The notes below the pieces were generated by a model. It was not told the DNA's origin. It saw nothing but the letters and a program-made list of their open reading frames with translations, and made no database searches. This document shows, in pieces, positions 19,888 to 28,075 of a stretch of DNA of 64,000 nucleotides. The stretch's first letter is position 1, and the number at the start of each line of letters is the position of its first letter. The translations under genes were made by a program, and so were the position numbers. Source of the DNA: an uncultured Archangium sp. (lineage in GTDB: Bacteria; Myxococcota; Myxococcia; Myxococcales; Myxococcaceae); NCBI GenBank assembly GCA_903905455.1, contig CAIVGN010000055.1:1-64000 (forward strand). Reading direction: 5' to 3'.

Positions 19888-20829
19888 TCAGGGCCCGAAG
19901 TGGCGCGTGGTGCCCAGTTCGCCGCTCAGGTAGCCGAAGAGGTACTCGCGGCCCGAGTCGGTGGCGCGGTCGCTGACGTGCGCGGTCTGCGCGCCGGCCT
20001 CGAGCTTCGCCGAGAGGGTCTTGTCGCGGTTGATGGTGATGTCCGAGCCGCTGCCGGCGTACTTCTCGGCGAGCTCCAGCACGTTCGAGCCGCTCATGCG
20101 CAGGCAGCCGTGCGACGCCGCGTGGCCGAGGTCCGCCTCTTCGGAGGCGGGGATGCCGTGGATGTACTGGGAGTACGCGCCCAGGGAGAGCTTGGTGAGG
20201 CCCATGGGGTTGTCGATGCCCGGGGGAATGGGCTTGGCGTTCGCCGCCCAGCCGCTGTTCGGCGGGTTCCACGGCTTGCGGGTCATCACGTCGGTGACCT
20301 TGAACTTGCTGCCCTGGGTGGGGAACTCGGCGCGGCCCGGCGAGGTGAGGTAGCGCGCGGTGACCTCGTCGTTCTTGCCCAGCACGTAGAGGCGCGTCTT
20401 CTTCGGGTCGGAGATGTCGGCCACGATGTGGAACGCCCCGCGCTTCGAGTCGTCACCGACGGTCTGCGCCTTGAGCCCGGCGATCTGCGTCGCGCAGGCC
20501 TTGTCGAGGGCCTTCAGCGTCGCCGCGTCCAGGGTGCCCGAGGCCACCACGCCAGACTTGGTCTGAAACGCCTTGAGGGCCCCTTCTGTGCCAGGGCCAA
20601 AGTTGCCGTCGATGCCGCCGCGCTTGGCGATGAAGCCCAGCGAGAAGAGCGCCGCCTGGGCCGTCTTCATCGCCTCGCTCTTGGTGCCCTTGGCGATGGC
20701 CGGCAGCGCGCCCGTGGCCACCTTGCTCAGGGTGGGATCGTTCTTGAACGCCGTGCAGCCCAGCGGGCCGGTCGCGCCGGTGGTCGAAGGGGTGACGGGG
20801 CCTACGGGTCGGGTCGTGACGGAGGGCAT
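19888..20829 (-). CDS. L,D-transpeptidase with peptidoglycan-binding domain
   Basis: A 313-residue protein. The N-terminal third holds a peptidoglycan-binding domain 1 (KTAQAALFSLGF then GGIDGNFGPGTEGALKAFQ, about residues 55-100). The C-terminal part is a YkuD-type L,D-transpeptidase with the catalytic block HGIPASEEADLGHAASHGCL, with the His and Cys in SHGCLRM. Such enzymes form 3-3 cross-links or attach proteins to peptidoglycan. No hydrophobic signal peptide is visible at the N-terminus, which is Thr/Pro/Gly-rich (MPSVTTRPVGPVTPSTTG), so export is unexplained; a start further upstream is blocked by lack of a coding-like frame. It lies 48 bases downstream of a related peptidoglycan-binding gene on the same strand. 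Confidence 0.85.
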   Translation of the reverse strand: MPSVTTRPVGPVTPSTTGATGPLGCTAFKNDPTLSKVATGALPAIAKGTKSEAMKTAQAALFSLGFIAKRGGIDGNFGPGTEGALKAFQTKSGVVASGTLDAATLKALDKACATQIAGLKAQTVGDDSKRGAFHIVADISDPKKTRLYVLGKNDEVTARYLTSPGRAEFPTQGSKFKVTDVMTRKPWNPPNSGWAANAKPIPPGIDNPMGLTKLSLGAYSQYIHGIPASEEADLGHAASHGCLRMSGSNVLELAEKYAGSGSDITINRDKTLSAKLEAGAQTAHVSDRATDSGREYLFGYLSGELGTTRHFGP

Positions 20830-20877
20830 GGCGGGGCACTCTAGGGGAGTGCACGGGGCCCGATCAATTCGCCCCCT

Positions 20878-21843
20878 TCAGTAAGGCTGGCCGAAGCCGA
20901 GCACCGAGCTGAGGCTGCGGGTGCGGCGCCAGACGCCTTCCTGGCCCGTCTGCGGGTTGGTGGTGTTGCCCTCGATGGTGCCGATGCTGCCGTCGGCGTT
21001 GACCCTCTCGACGATGCCGATGTGGTCGGCCGTGCGGTCGCCATCCCAATCGAAGAGCACGAGGTCGCCGGGCTGGGGGTTCGACTTGCCCTTCCAGTTG
21101 CCGTCGGCCTTGAGCTGGTTGACGACGCTGGGGCAGTAGGGGTCGTTCATCGAGCCGCCGGCCTGCTGCGTCACCCAGCTGGTGAAGTCGGCGCACCAGG
21201 CCTCGGCGCCGCGGCCGAAGGCGTTGGGGTACTTGAGGGCCTCGCCGCGGTTGTCGCCTGACTCGGTGGTGCCGATCTCGCCGCGGGCGGCGTCGAGCAC
21301 GCGGGCGCGGAGATCGCCGTTGCTCGGAGGGGCCGGGGGCGCGACGACGGCGCCTTCCAGGGCGCGCCAGGTGCCGGCCCCGACCACGCCGTCGGCCTGC
21401 AGGCCCTTGGCGCGCTGAAAGCGGACGACGGCGGCGCGGGTGTTGGCGCCGAAGCTCCCGTCGACCCCGCCGACGTCGAAGCCGTGGCGCACCAGGGCGT
21501 TCTGCAGCTTCTCGACGTCGGCGCCGAAGTCACCGGTGCGCAGCTCGGGCGCGGCGCCCGCGGGGGTCGGGGCCGGGGCGTTCGCGCGCAGGGCCTGCCA
21601 GGTGCTGGGGCCGACCACGCCGTCGACGCCCAGGCCACGCGAGGCCTGGAAGCGCCGGACCGCCGCGGTGGTCATCGGGCCGAAGTCGCCGTCGATGGGG
21701 CCGGTGGGCACGCCCGCGCGCTTGAGGAGGTTCTGCAACTCGGTCACCGAGGCCCCGAAGTCACCGTTCGAGAGCTGCGGCGAGGCGGAAGCGGTGGTGG
21801 CGAGGCGGGGGGTTCCAGTCAGGCGGGCGGCGGAGATGGGCAT
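20878..21843 (-). CDS. CHAP-like amidase with two peptidoglycan-binding domains
   Basis: A 321-residue protein with two peptidoglycan-binding-1 units (about 22-85, with PIDGDFGPMTTAAVRRFQ; about 95-165, with VDGSFGANTRAAVVRFQ) and a C-terminal NlpC/P60-CHAP type domain. The likely catalytic Cys is in EAWCADFTSWVTQQ and the His in DHIGIVERV, with PGDLVLFDWDGD between them. These enzymes cut peptide bonds in peptidoglycan. As with the neighbour, there is no signal peptide (MPISAARLTGTPRLATTASA), so it might be released by lysis, exported by a non-Sec route, or work as an effector. The closely spaced transpeptidase suggests the two act together on the same wall substrate. Confidence 0.83.
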   Translation of the reverse strand: MPISAARLTGTPRLATTASASPQLSNGDFGASVTELQNLLKRAGVPTGPIDGDFGPMTTAAVRRFQASRGLGVDGVVGPSTWQALRANAPAPTPAGAAPELRTGDFGADVEKLQNALVRHGFDVGGVDGSFGANTRAAVVRFQRAKGLQADGVVGAGTWRALEGAVVAPPAPPSNGDLRARVLDAARGEIGTTESGDNRGEALKYPNAFGRGAEAWCADFTSWVTQQAGGSMNDPYCPSVVNQLKADGNWKGKSNPQPGDLVLFDWDGDRTADHIGIVERVNADGSIGTIEGNTTNPQTGQEGVWRRTRSLSSVLGFGQPY

Positions 21844-21924
21844 GGGGTCCTCCAGGGGGGCCTACGAGTTCATTGTCGGATTTTGCAATTCCCGAGTTTC
21901 TTCAAGAGGTTAGATGTAGTGTTT

Positions 21925-21947
21925 TTGACAGTGCCCACATTGTGGGT
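21925..21947 (+). promoter_or_regulatory. Possible promoter/operator in the divergent intergenic region
   Basis: A TTGACA hexamer is followed by a CCCAC-ATT-GTGGG inverted repeat (21934-21946) in an AT-richer stretch between the minus-strand peptidoglycan gene and the plus-strand metallophosphoesterase. No good -10 box is seen at the expected spacing, so this is weak. Confidence 0.3.
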
Positions 21948-22030
21948 CTGGACTGCCGGCGCACCGGTTTTGTGGAGAAGTGTTGGTGCAGGGGCGCTCC
22001 AGGCGGGGGCCCATTACGTTGCCGCGGTTC

Positions 22031-23221
22031 ATGAGCGACGAGCGCGCAGCCACCGAAGCCAGTTTCCGCGACATCCCCGTGCTGCTCTTCGCGCGAGGGG
22101 TGGCGCTGTTGTCGGTGATGACGAGCCTCATCGTCGGCCTGCACTGGTACCTGGGTGACCGGCTGATCCGCGACGCGCTGGTGCCCGAGCCCTTCGCCAC
22201 GGTGCTGTGGGTGGTGCTGTGGGCGGCCTTCGCGTCGATCTTCGGAGGCTTCCTGGGCGGGCGCCTGTTGCCCCGTCCGGCGGCGCGGGTGCTGCAGTGG
22301 CTGGGCTTCGTGTGGATGGGCTCGTTCGGCCTGCTGCTGGTGGGCACCGCGGTGACCGACCTCGCGCTCTTCGTCGCCGGCAAGGTGACGGTGCTCGATG
22401 CGGGCTGGCCGACGTGGCGCGCGCTGGGCGTGTTCGGCGTGGTGGTGCCGGCGCTGCTCTACGGGTTCTCGGTCTCGCGGCGGCCGGAGACCCGGCGCAT
22501 CACCGTGGACATCCCCGGCCTCGACCCGTCACTCGACGGCTTTCGCATCGCGCAGATCAGCGACGTGCACATCGGCGAGACGCTGGGCCGGGACTTCGCG
22601 CAGAAGGTGGCGGACCAGGTCAACGCGCTCAAGCCGGATCTCGTGGCGGTGACGGGCGATCTCATCGACGGCTCGGTGGCGAAGCTGCACGAGGAGGTCG
22701 CGCCGCTGGGCACCATGCGGGCGAAGCACGGCGTGTTCTACGTGACGGGAAACCACGAGTACTACCACGGTGGTTCCGCGTGGGAGGCCGAGGGCCGGCG
22801 CCTGGGCTGGACGGTGCTGCACAACGAGCACCGCGTGGTGGGCGAGGGGAAGTTGGTCATCGGCGGCGTGACCGACGTGGAGGGCGCGCGGTTCTCCGAA
22901 GCCCATGCGCCCCGCGTCGACCTCGCGTTCGCGCAGGCGCCGGAAGGCATCCCCCGCGTGCTGCTCTCGCACCAGCCGAAGTTCGCCCGCGTGGCGAAGG
23001 ACTCGAAGGTGTCGTTGATGCTCTCGGGGCACACCCACGGCGGGCAGATCTTCCCCTTCATGTTCTTCGTGAAGCTGCAGCAGCCGGTCATCGGCGGCTT
23101 CGCGACGATCCACGGCGTGCCGACGTACACCAGCAACGGGACCGGCTACTGGGGGCCCCCGTTCCGCATCGGGCCGCGCGGCGAGGTGACCGAGATCACC
23201 CTGCGGCGCGCACATCCCTGA
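22031..23221 (+). CDS. Membrane-anchored metallophosphoesterase (YkuE/YaeI type)
   Basis: A 396-residue protein with four N-terminal membrane helices (to about residue 145) and a calcineurin-like phosphoesterase domain (about 165-390). The metal-ligand motifs are all present: ISDVHIGE, GDLIDG, GNHEYYHGG, LLSHQP and SGHTHGGQIFP. Family members such as YaeI hydrolyse phosphodiesters or act on UDP-diacylglucosamine-like lipids; the exact substrate cannot be told. I start at the ATG at 22031 because the in-frame residues upstream are polar and arginine-rich. It is followed by convergent genes, so it is probably a single-gene unit. The helices likely keep the catalytic domain at the inner membrane. 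Confidence 0.83.
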   Translation: MSDERAATEASFRDIPVLLFARGVALLSVMTSLIVGLHWYLGDRLIRDALVPEPFATVLWVVLWAAFASIFGGFLGGRLLPRPAARVLQWLGFVWMGSFGLLLVGTAVTDLALFVAGKVTVLDAGWPTWRALGVFGVVVPALLYGFSVSRRPETRRITVDIPGLDPSLDGFRIAQISDVHIGETLGRDFAQKVADQVNALKPDLVAVTGDLIDGSVAKLHEEVAPLGTMRAKHGVFYVTGNHEYYHGGSAWEAEGRRLGWTVLHNEHRVVGEGKLVIGGVTDVEGARFSEAHAPRVDLAFAQAPEGIPRVLLSHQPKFARVAKDSKVSLMLSGHTHGGQIFPFMFFVKLQQPVIGGFATIHGVPTYTSNGTGYWGPPFRIGPRGEVTEITLRRAHP

Positions 23222-23228
23222 ACTCGGG

Positions 23229-23702
23229 CTACCGCTGACAGGCGTAGTGGGCCTGGCAGACCCCGGACGGGCAATCCATGTCCACCGTGCAGCTCAATTC
23301 GCAGGTGTACGCGTCGCCGCAGTGCTGGCCGCTGGGACAATTGTCGATGCCGTCGGGCGCCAGCGTCTGCGGCAGGCAGGCCGCGCAGTGGGAGTCCCAG
23401 AGGTGGGTCCCATGAACGCAGCGCGGGGTGGCGCCTGAGCACTGCGCATCGCTGCCGCAGGCGCCGGGGCAGCGCTCGGGTTTCGAGCAGTCCAGCACGC
23501 AGAAGTTGTCCTGGCAGGTCGTGAAGTCGGGGCAGTGCGCGTCAACGGCGCAGGCCACGCACCGGCCCTGGGGGGCACACTTCGGGGCCGCGGCGTTCGT
23601 GCAGTCCTGATCGGTCGAACACCCGGTGCTCGGCGCCGCGGTGCTGCAGGCCCACAGCAAGGAACTCAACACCACCACGACCACCCCGCCCGTTGTCCGC
23701 AT
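23229..23702 (-). CDS. Cys-rich lipoprotein
   Basis: A 157-residue lipoprotein with signal MRTTGGVVVVVLSSLLWAC (lipobox LWAC). The mature part carries about 22 cysteines in a loose repeat of the type C-x(2-5)-D-x-DC-x-N or C-x(4)-H-CP, similar to the 'tandem DxDC' proteins common in myxobacterial surface proteomes. The ATG at 23702 has AGG upstream; ATG at 23714 is also possible. It converges with the metallophosphoesterase gene and lies 32 bases downstream of cdsA on the same strand. Function is unknown. Compare the related composition of 36138-36647. Confidence 0.75.
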   Translation of the reverse strand: MRTTGGVVVVVLSSLLWACSTAAPSTGCSTDQDCTNAAAPKCAPQGRCVACAVDAHCPDFTTCQDNFCVLDCSKPERCPGACGSDAQCSGATPRCVHGTHLWDSHCAACLPQTLAPDGIDNCPSGQHCGDAYTCELSCTVDMDCPSGVCQAHYACQR

Positions 23703-23734
23703 GTGCGACCTCATGCGCTGCAGGACCTGGGGTG

Positions 23735-24556
23735 TCAATCCGGGCGCAGCCACGTGAGCCACACCCAGACCGCCGGCGCGTTCACCACCAGCGCGTCGAT
23801 GCGGTCGAGCACGCCACCGTGGCCGGGGAGCAGCTGGCCCGCGTCCTTCACCTGCCGCGAGCGCTTGAGCAGCGACTTCATCAGGTCGCCCAGGGGGCCG
23901 AGCGTCGCGGTGACGAGGGCGATGACGGCCACGTCGCGCCAGGTGAAGACCTCCGGCCACACCAAGCGCGCGGCGATCGAGAACCCCACCGAGCCCAGCA
24001 CCCCGGAGAAGAGCCCTTCCCACGTCTTGCCCGGGCTGACCTTCGGGGCGAGCTTGTGCCGGCCCAGCGCCTTGCCTCCGAAGAAGGCCATGACGTCGTT
24101 GCCGAAGGTCGCGGCGACCACGGTCAGCACCCACGCCGCGCCACCCGGCGCCTCGCGCAGCGACGCCAACGCGAAGGGCCCCAGCGCGCAGAACACCACG
24201 CCCTGCACGATCATCGGCGCCCGCATCGCGCCGCCCTCGACGTCTCCGTCGAGCACGTGCGAGCTCCACGCCCACGCCGAGGTCGCCACCAGCGACGCGA
24301 GCGCCAGCCCCGTCGCGGAGCTCGGCGCTCCGTGCGGCAACAGCGGCAGCGTGGCGGCCACCACCAGCGGCAGGGTGGTGTGCAGCGAGAGGGGACCCAC
24401 GGACAGCCGGTAGAACTCGAAGGTCGCCAGGCCGGTGGCGGCCGAGAAGAGCAGGGCGCAGGGCCACCCACCGGTGAGCAGCACCCCGATGACCGGGGGC
24501 AACAGCACCACGGCCGTCACCACCCGCTGCAGGAGGTTCTTCGCTCCGGGGCTCAC
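23735..24556 (-). CDS. cdsA: Phosphatidate cytidylyltransferase CdsA
   Basis: Integral membrane enzyme (273 residues, about eight helices) that makes CDP-diacylglycerol from phosphatidic acid and CTP, the branch point of phospholipid synthesis. The C-terminal CDP-diglyceride synthetase signature is intact: SLLKRSRQVKDAGQLLPGHG followed by GVLDRID (residues about 225-252). The GTG start (GTG-AGC) gives a typical N-terminus (MSPGAKNLLQRVVTAVVLLP). Usually cdsA sits beside uppS, dxr and rseP; here those neighbours are absent, so it may be a second copy or relocated. A small Cys-rich lipoprotein follows it. Confidence 0.9.
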   Translation of the reverse strand: MSPGAKNLLQRVVTAVVLLPPVIGVLLTGGWPCALLFSAATGLATFEFYRLSVGPLSLHTTLPLVVAATLPLLPHGAPSSATGLALASLVATSAWAWSSHVLDGDVEGGAMRAPMIVQGVVFCALGPFALASLREAPGGAAWVLTVVAATFGNDVMAFFGGKALGRHKLAPKVSPGKTWEGLFSGVLGSVGFSIAARLVWPEVFTWRDVAVIALVTATLGPLGDLMKSLLKRSRQVKDAGQLLPGHGGVLDRIDALVVNAPAVWVWLTWLRPD

Positions 24557-24606
24557 GTGGCTACGCTACTCCTCGCCACGACAGCCGACACGGGGATGCC
24601 GAGAAC

Positions 24607-25092
24607 TCAGTCCACGAGCAGCTTGCAGCCGCGCATGTCCTTGATGATCTCCGTCGCGATGCGCTGGCCGAGCGACTGCCCGTCGATGGTGAAGTTGAGG
24701 TCGAAGGAGTCGCCCTTCTGGCCCTGGACGTGGATGCCGTCATCGAGGGTGAGCACGCCCTTCTTCACGTCGGCGCGATCGGCGACCTTCACCTTGCCGC
24801 CCACCACCATCACCGCGCCCTGCACCGTCGCGCCCTGCTCGATGGTCACCGTGCCATTGGTGACGAAGACCGTCTTCACCACCGCGCCCTTCTTCACCGT
24901 GACGTTGCCGTCGACCACCAGCACGTCCTTCACTTTCTTCCCGGGTTCCACGGTGAGGTCCTTGCCGCGGGCGACGAGGTCGTCCGGGTCGTGCTGCTCG
25001 AGGGTGCAATCCACGCGGGGCTTCGAGGCGGAACCACCATCGCCCGCGAAGGCCGGGAACGAGAGAGCAACGATCATCAGGGCTGCGCGCAT
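24607..25092 (-). CDS. Small exported protein, possible bactofilin-like beta-helix
   Basis: A 161-residue protein with signal peptide MRAALMIVALSFPAFA. I start at the ATG at 25092, although 13 further residues are possible upstream. The mature region contains short repeated strands of about 12 residues (DVLVVDGNVTVKKGAVVK, TVFVTNGTVTIEQGATVQ, AVMVVGGKVKVADRADVK). This register is typical of left-handed beta-helix or bactofilin-like proteins. The C-terminal 40 residues end with CKLLVD and share one Cys with an N-terminal partner (VDCTLEQ). It lies 50 bases upstream of cdsA on the same strand. Function unknown; an envelope structural role is plausible. Confidence 0.7.
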   Translation of the reverse strand: MRAALMIVALSFPAFAGDGGSASKPRVDCTLEQHDPDDLVARGKDLTVEPGKKVKDVLVVDGNVTVKKGAVVKTVFVTNGTVTIEQGATVQGAVMVVGGKVKVADRADVKKGVLTLDDGIHVQGQKGDSFDLNFTIDGQSLGQRIATEIIKDMRGCKLLVD

Positions 25093-25163
25093 GGACCCCA
25101 GCACGAAGCGCCGGCGATTCGATTGCGCCACCCCGTGCCGGGACCGAATAGCGTCGGTGCCTC

Positions 25164-26090
25164 GTGTCCTCCGCGCTCGACGATGCCTGGGAACTCGCGC
25201 TCAGCGCGCCGCGCCGCGAGCTGGGCCCGTGGCGGGTGCTCGCCGACATGCTGCTGGGCGAAGGTGACCCCCGCGGGGAGTGGATGCAGCTCGAGCTCGA
25301 CGCCGAGCAGGCTCCGTTGAAGGGGCTGGCGCGCGGGCGGCTGGTCCGGCTGCGCGAGGAGCTGCTGCCGCAACTGCTCCCGCTGGGCGTCGTGCCCACC
25401 AAGGTCGAGGTGCACCGGGGCGTGCTCGTGGGCTGCGTGGTGATCGCCAGCCAGGCCCGCACCCCCAACGATGTTCGCTGGCAGACGGTGCGCCGGCTCG
25501 CCTTCTCGCCCGAGCGCCAGCCCCCGTCGATCCAGTCGTGGCAGCGGACCCCGCTGGGCGGCCCCCACCTGCGGCGCCTCGTGTCCCTGGTCGACATCGA
25601 GCAGGAAGCCATGGAGGTGCTCGCCTCTGGCCCCGCGATTCCGTCGCTGGAGTCCCTGGGCCTGCTCGGCCACGTGGGGCGTCCACCGGGTGGGGGCCCT
25701 GCGCCGTGGGCGCGCTGGTGGAGCCTCGTCCTGCCCCGGCACCCGAAGCTGCGCGAGGTGCACCTCGGGTGGAGCGGCCTGCAGTCGGTGACGGAGGCGC
25801 GCCTGGAGGGGGTGCGCACCGCGGCCCTCACGCGCGTGCTCGTCTCGGCGGGGCCCGACGATCTCCGTGGCCTCCATACCTGGGCCGTCGCCGCGCGGCC
25901 CGACTGGGAGTTCGTCGCGGAGTTCCGTGACCCTCGCCTCGCGGGCGCGTCGGTGGTGCTCGGGCAGTCCGTGCTCGTGCTGCGCTGCAGTCCCGCGCAG
26001 GCCGAGCGCGCCGAGGAGCAAATCCGCTCGAGCTGGCGGGGGCGGGTGGATGTGCCGGAGCTGCGACACGAGCCGCTCGCCGCCCCGTGA
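25164..26090 (+). CDS. TIGR02996-domain protein of unknown function
   Basis: A 308-residue soluble protein from a GTG start. The first 45 residues match the TIGR02996 'repeat-companion' module (DDAWELALSAP, then WRVLADMLLGEGDPRGEWMQ), a domain common in myxobacteria and planctomycetes and usually fused to LRR-like or other repeats. Here the remaining 260 residues contain LRR-like segments (PHLRRLVSLVD, IPSLESLGLLG, HPKLREVHLGWSGL), consistent with such a repeat region. No enzymatic motif is visible. It is divergent from the small beta-helix protein and convergent with the DUF6524-like gene. Confidence 0.75.
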   Translation: MSSALDDAWELALSAPRRELGPWRVLADMLLGEGDPRGEWMQLELDAEQAPLKGLARGRLVRLREELLPQLLPLGVVPTKVEVHRGVLVGCVVIASQARTPNDVRWQTVRRLAFSPERQPPSIQSWQRTPLGGPHLRRLVSLVDIEQEAMEVLASGPAIPSLESLGLLGHVGRPPGGGPAPWARWWSLVLPRHPKLREVHLGWSGLQSVTEARLEGVRTAALTRVLVSAGPDDLRGLHTWAVAARPDWEFVAEFRDPRLAGASVVLGQSVLVLRCSPAQAERAEEQIRSSWRGRVDVPELRHEPLAAP

Positions 26091-26107
26091 TGAACGCGCC
26101 GCCTTGA

Positions 26108-26518
26108 TCAGCCGCTGGGGTTCTCGAGCGCAGGTGCTGGGGTGGCCGGCTTGCGCCGCAGCGCGCCCCACGACAAGCCCACGGTCAGCACCACGGTGAT
26201 CACCCCCAGCGCGGCCCAGGTGCGCGTGGGGCCGTCCTGCAGGCTCCACCAGCCGGCATCGGCGCCGACCCACACCAGCGCTGCCAGCAGCAGGGACATC
26301 AGGACCACGCCGAGGCTGCCGAGTGTCTTGAAGGTGGCCCGCAAGAGCACCACCCACGCGATGAGCAGCAGCACGCTCACCAGCGCGAACAGCCCATCGA
26401 CCGACGAGGGCAGTCGCAGCTTCGCGTAGTGAAAGTACGAGTACCCCGTCGGGTTGAAGCTCGTGAGCACCAGCAGCGCCGGGAGCACCAGGCGCACCAC
26501 CACCCCGGGCGCGCCCAT
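26108..26518 (-). CDS. Small membrane protein, DUF6524-like
   Basis: A 136-residue protein with four predicted membrane helices. The segment TSFNPTGYSYFHYAK near residues 20-35 resembles the conserved 'NPTGYSY' motif of DUF6524 proteins (recognition by eye). The start is the ATG at 26518, one base after the stop of the preceding Gly-rich gene (26520-26993), so both are probably translated from one message. It ends with a Pro-rich cytoplasmic tail (KPATPAPALENPSG). No function is known for the family. Confidence 0.65.
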   Translation of the reverse strand: MGAPGVVVRLVLPALLVLTSFNPTGYSYFHYAKLRLPSSVDGLFALVSVLLLIAWVVLLRATFKTLGSLGVVLMSLLLAALVWVGADAGWWSLQDGPTRTWAALGVITVVLTVGLSWGALRRKPATPAPALENPSG

Positions 26519-26519
26519 G

Positions 26520-26993
26520 TCAGCGGAGGAGGTTCGAGAACACCGACTCGATGGTGCTCGCCGCGGGGGCCGCCGCCTCACCCGCCACCGGCGCGGCCGC
26601 GGCGCCGCCGAAGAGCGACATCACTTTGGGCAGCACCGTCGAGACCACCATCTGCGCCATGGGCAGCGCGAGGCCGGTCTTCTGCGCGACGAATTGCGAC
26701 ACCGGGCCCACCAGCCCCGCCATCGGGTTCGCCGGGGCCGCGCCCGCCGCAGGGGCGCCTCCACCGAACGCCCCGAGCATCGCGCCCAGGCCGCCACCGC
26801 CACCACCGAGCAGGCCGCCCGCGAGGCTCGCGAGATCGAGACCGCCCGCATTCCCGTGCTCCGCGGCCCCTTCCGCGGTCGCCGTCACCGCGTGCGTCGC
26901 CTGCTGTTCCGTCAGCCCCTTCGCCTGCAGTTGCTGCAGCAGCGCGCCGCCATCAGACGACTTCAGGAACTGCCCAACGAGTTCGTTCAACAT
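26520..26993 (-). CDS. Gly/Ala-rich protein, DUF937/YidB-like
   Basis: A 157-residue protein with GGAGG upstream of its ATG (plus-strand 27002-27006). It begins with a helical segment (MLNELVGQFLKSSDGGALLQ, then GLTEQQATHAVTATAEG), which resembles the DUF937/YidB pattern of helices followed by a Gly-rich loop (LGGGGGGLGAMLG). The second half alternates Ala/Pro/Gly linkers with hydrophobic helices and ends in SIESVFSNLLR-like sequence. No signal peptide or membrane anchor is clear. It is co-transcribed with the downstream DUF6524-like gene. Function unknown. Confidence 0.6.
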   Translation of the reverse strand: MLNELVGQFLKSSDGGALLQQLQAKGLTEQQATHAVTATAEGAAEHGNAGGLDLASLAGGLLGGGGGGLGAMLGAFGGGAPAAGAAPANPMAGLVGPVSQFVAQKTGLALPMAQMVVSTVLPKVMSLFGGAAAAPVAGEAAAPAASTIESVFSNLLR

Positions 26994-27120
26994 GGTGGCG
27001 ACCTCCAACGAGTGGGACGGCCTGGCTCCACCAAGCACACGGCAGGCCAGCGCGCGCCCTGCGAGCGTCCCCAGCACCGGTGCGTCGAACTGCGACGGGT
27101 GCCGCGTTTTGCGACGTTCT

Positions 27121-28014
27121 TCAGGGGTGCTGCGCGAGCCAGGCGACGGTGCGCTCGGCGAGGTAGGCGCCGCGATCTTCCTGCACGAAGTGGCCACCCC
27201 AGAAGCGCTCGTGAGGCTGGCCCTTCGCCCCCGGCACGTGATGCTGCAGCGGAACGTCGGCCCGTCCGAGGATGGGGTCGTTCTTCCCGAAGAGGGTGAG
27301 GAAGGGCTTGTCCCACTTCCCCAGCGCCGCCCAGGCAGCGCGGTTGGCCGGCACCGCGGGGTCGTGCGCGTCGGTCGGTACGAGGGCGGGAAAGATGCGC
27401 GCCCCGGCAAGGTATTCGCGCGAAGGAAACGGCGCGTCGTAGGCCGCGCGCTCGGCCACGCTCGGTTTGACCACGCAGCCCGAGGCGACGATGCGCCCGA
27501 TGGGGAACACCGGCGAGTACCGCGCAAACGCGCGCCACAGCCGGAACGCCCGGTTCGGCTTCGCCATGGCCGTGGGCAGGTACCCGTTGGCGATGATCAG
27601 CCTCGCGAAGCGCTCGCCTTCCTCGGCCGCCAACCGCAGGCCGACCAGCGAGCCCCAGTCCTGCGCGAAGAGCGTCAGGCCGGTGAGCCCCAGCCCGCTG
27701 ATCAGCGACCTCGCCCAGCCGACGTGCCGGGCGTAGGTGTACTCCGCGGGGTCGACCGGCTTGTCCGAGCGCCCGAAGCCGATGAGGTCCGGCGCGACGG
27801 CCCGCAGCCCGGCCTTCACCAGCACGGGGATCATCTTGCGGTACAGGTAGCTCCACGTGGGCTCGCCGTGCAGCAGCAGCACCACCGGCCCTTGGCGCGG
27901 CCCCTCGTCGAGGTAGTGCATGCGCAGGCCGTCGCCGACCTCGGCGTAGTGGGGCGCGAACGGAAAGTCGGGGAGCCCTTCGAAGCGCGAGTCAGGCGTG
28001 CGGACGAACTTCAT
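27121..28014 (-). CDS. Haloalkane dehalogenase (subfamily I, DhlA-like)
   Basis: A 297-residue alpha/beta-hydrolase that hydrolyses carbon-halogen bonds in haloalkanes. Catalytic elements are clear: [13 protein letters not shown] (oxyanion and halide region, residues 50-62), nucleophile Asp119 with the halide-binding Trp120 in [10 protein letters not shown], a catalytic acid in the strand-7 loop FGKNDPILG (Asp246) and the general base His275 in WGGHFVQED. The spacing (D119/W120, acid at 246, His at 275) follows the HLD-I (DhlA/DmbB) arrangement, and the length fits (295-310). The ATG at 28014 starts at [11 protein letters not shown]. It is a single gene, divergent from the carotenoid gene. 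The natural substrate is unknown. Confidence 0.85.
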   Translation of the reverse strand: MKFVRTPDSRFEGLPDFPFAPHYAEVGDGLRMHYLDEGPRQGPVVLLLHGEPTWSYLYRKMIPVLVKAGLRAVAPDLIGFGRSDKPVDPAEYTYARHVGWARSLISGLGLTGLTLFAQDWGSLVGLRLAAEEGERFARLIIANGYLPTAMAKPNRAFRLWRAFARYSPVFPIGRIVASGCVVKPSVAERAAYDAPFPSREYLAGARIFPALVPTDAHDPAVPANRAAWAALGKWDKPFLTLFGKNDPILGRADVPLQHHVPGAKGQPHERFWGGHFVQEDRGAYLAERTVAWLAQHP

Positions 28015-28075
28015 GCCCCCGTCATAGCCCTCGCTTGACGCTGGGGCGCAAGGCCGGTGACGCTGCAGGCCAGCA

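Noticed and set aside
19888-21843. Prophage or tailocin lysis module
   Set aside because: Peptidoglycan enzymes alone are not enough; no holin, capsid, tail or integrase gene is nearby and neighbours are ordinary chromosomal genes.
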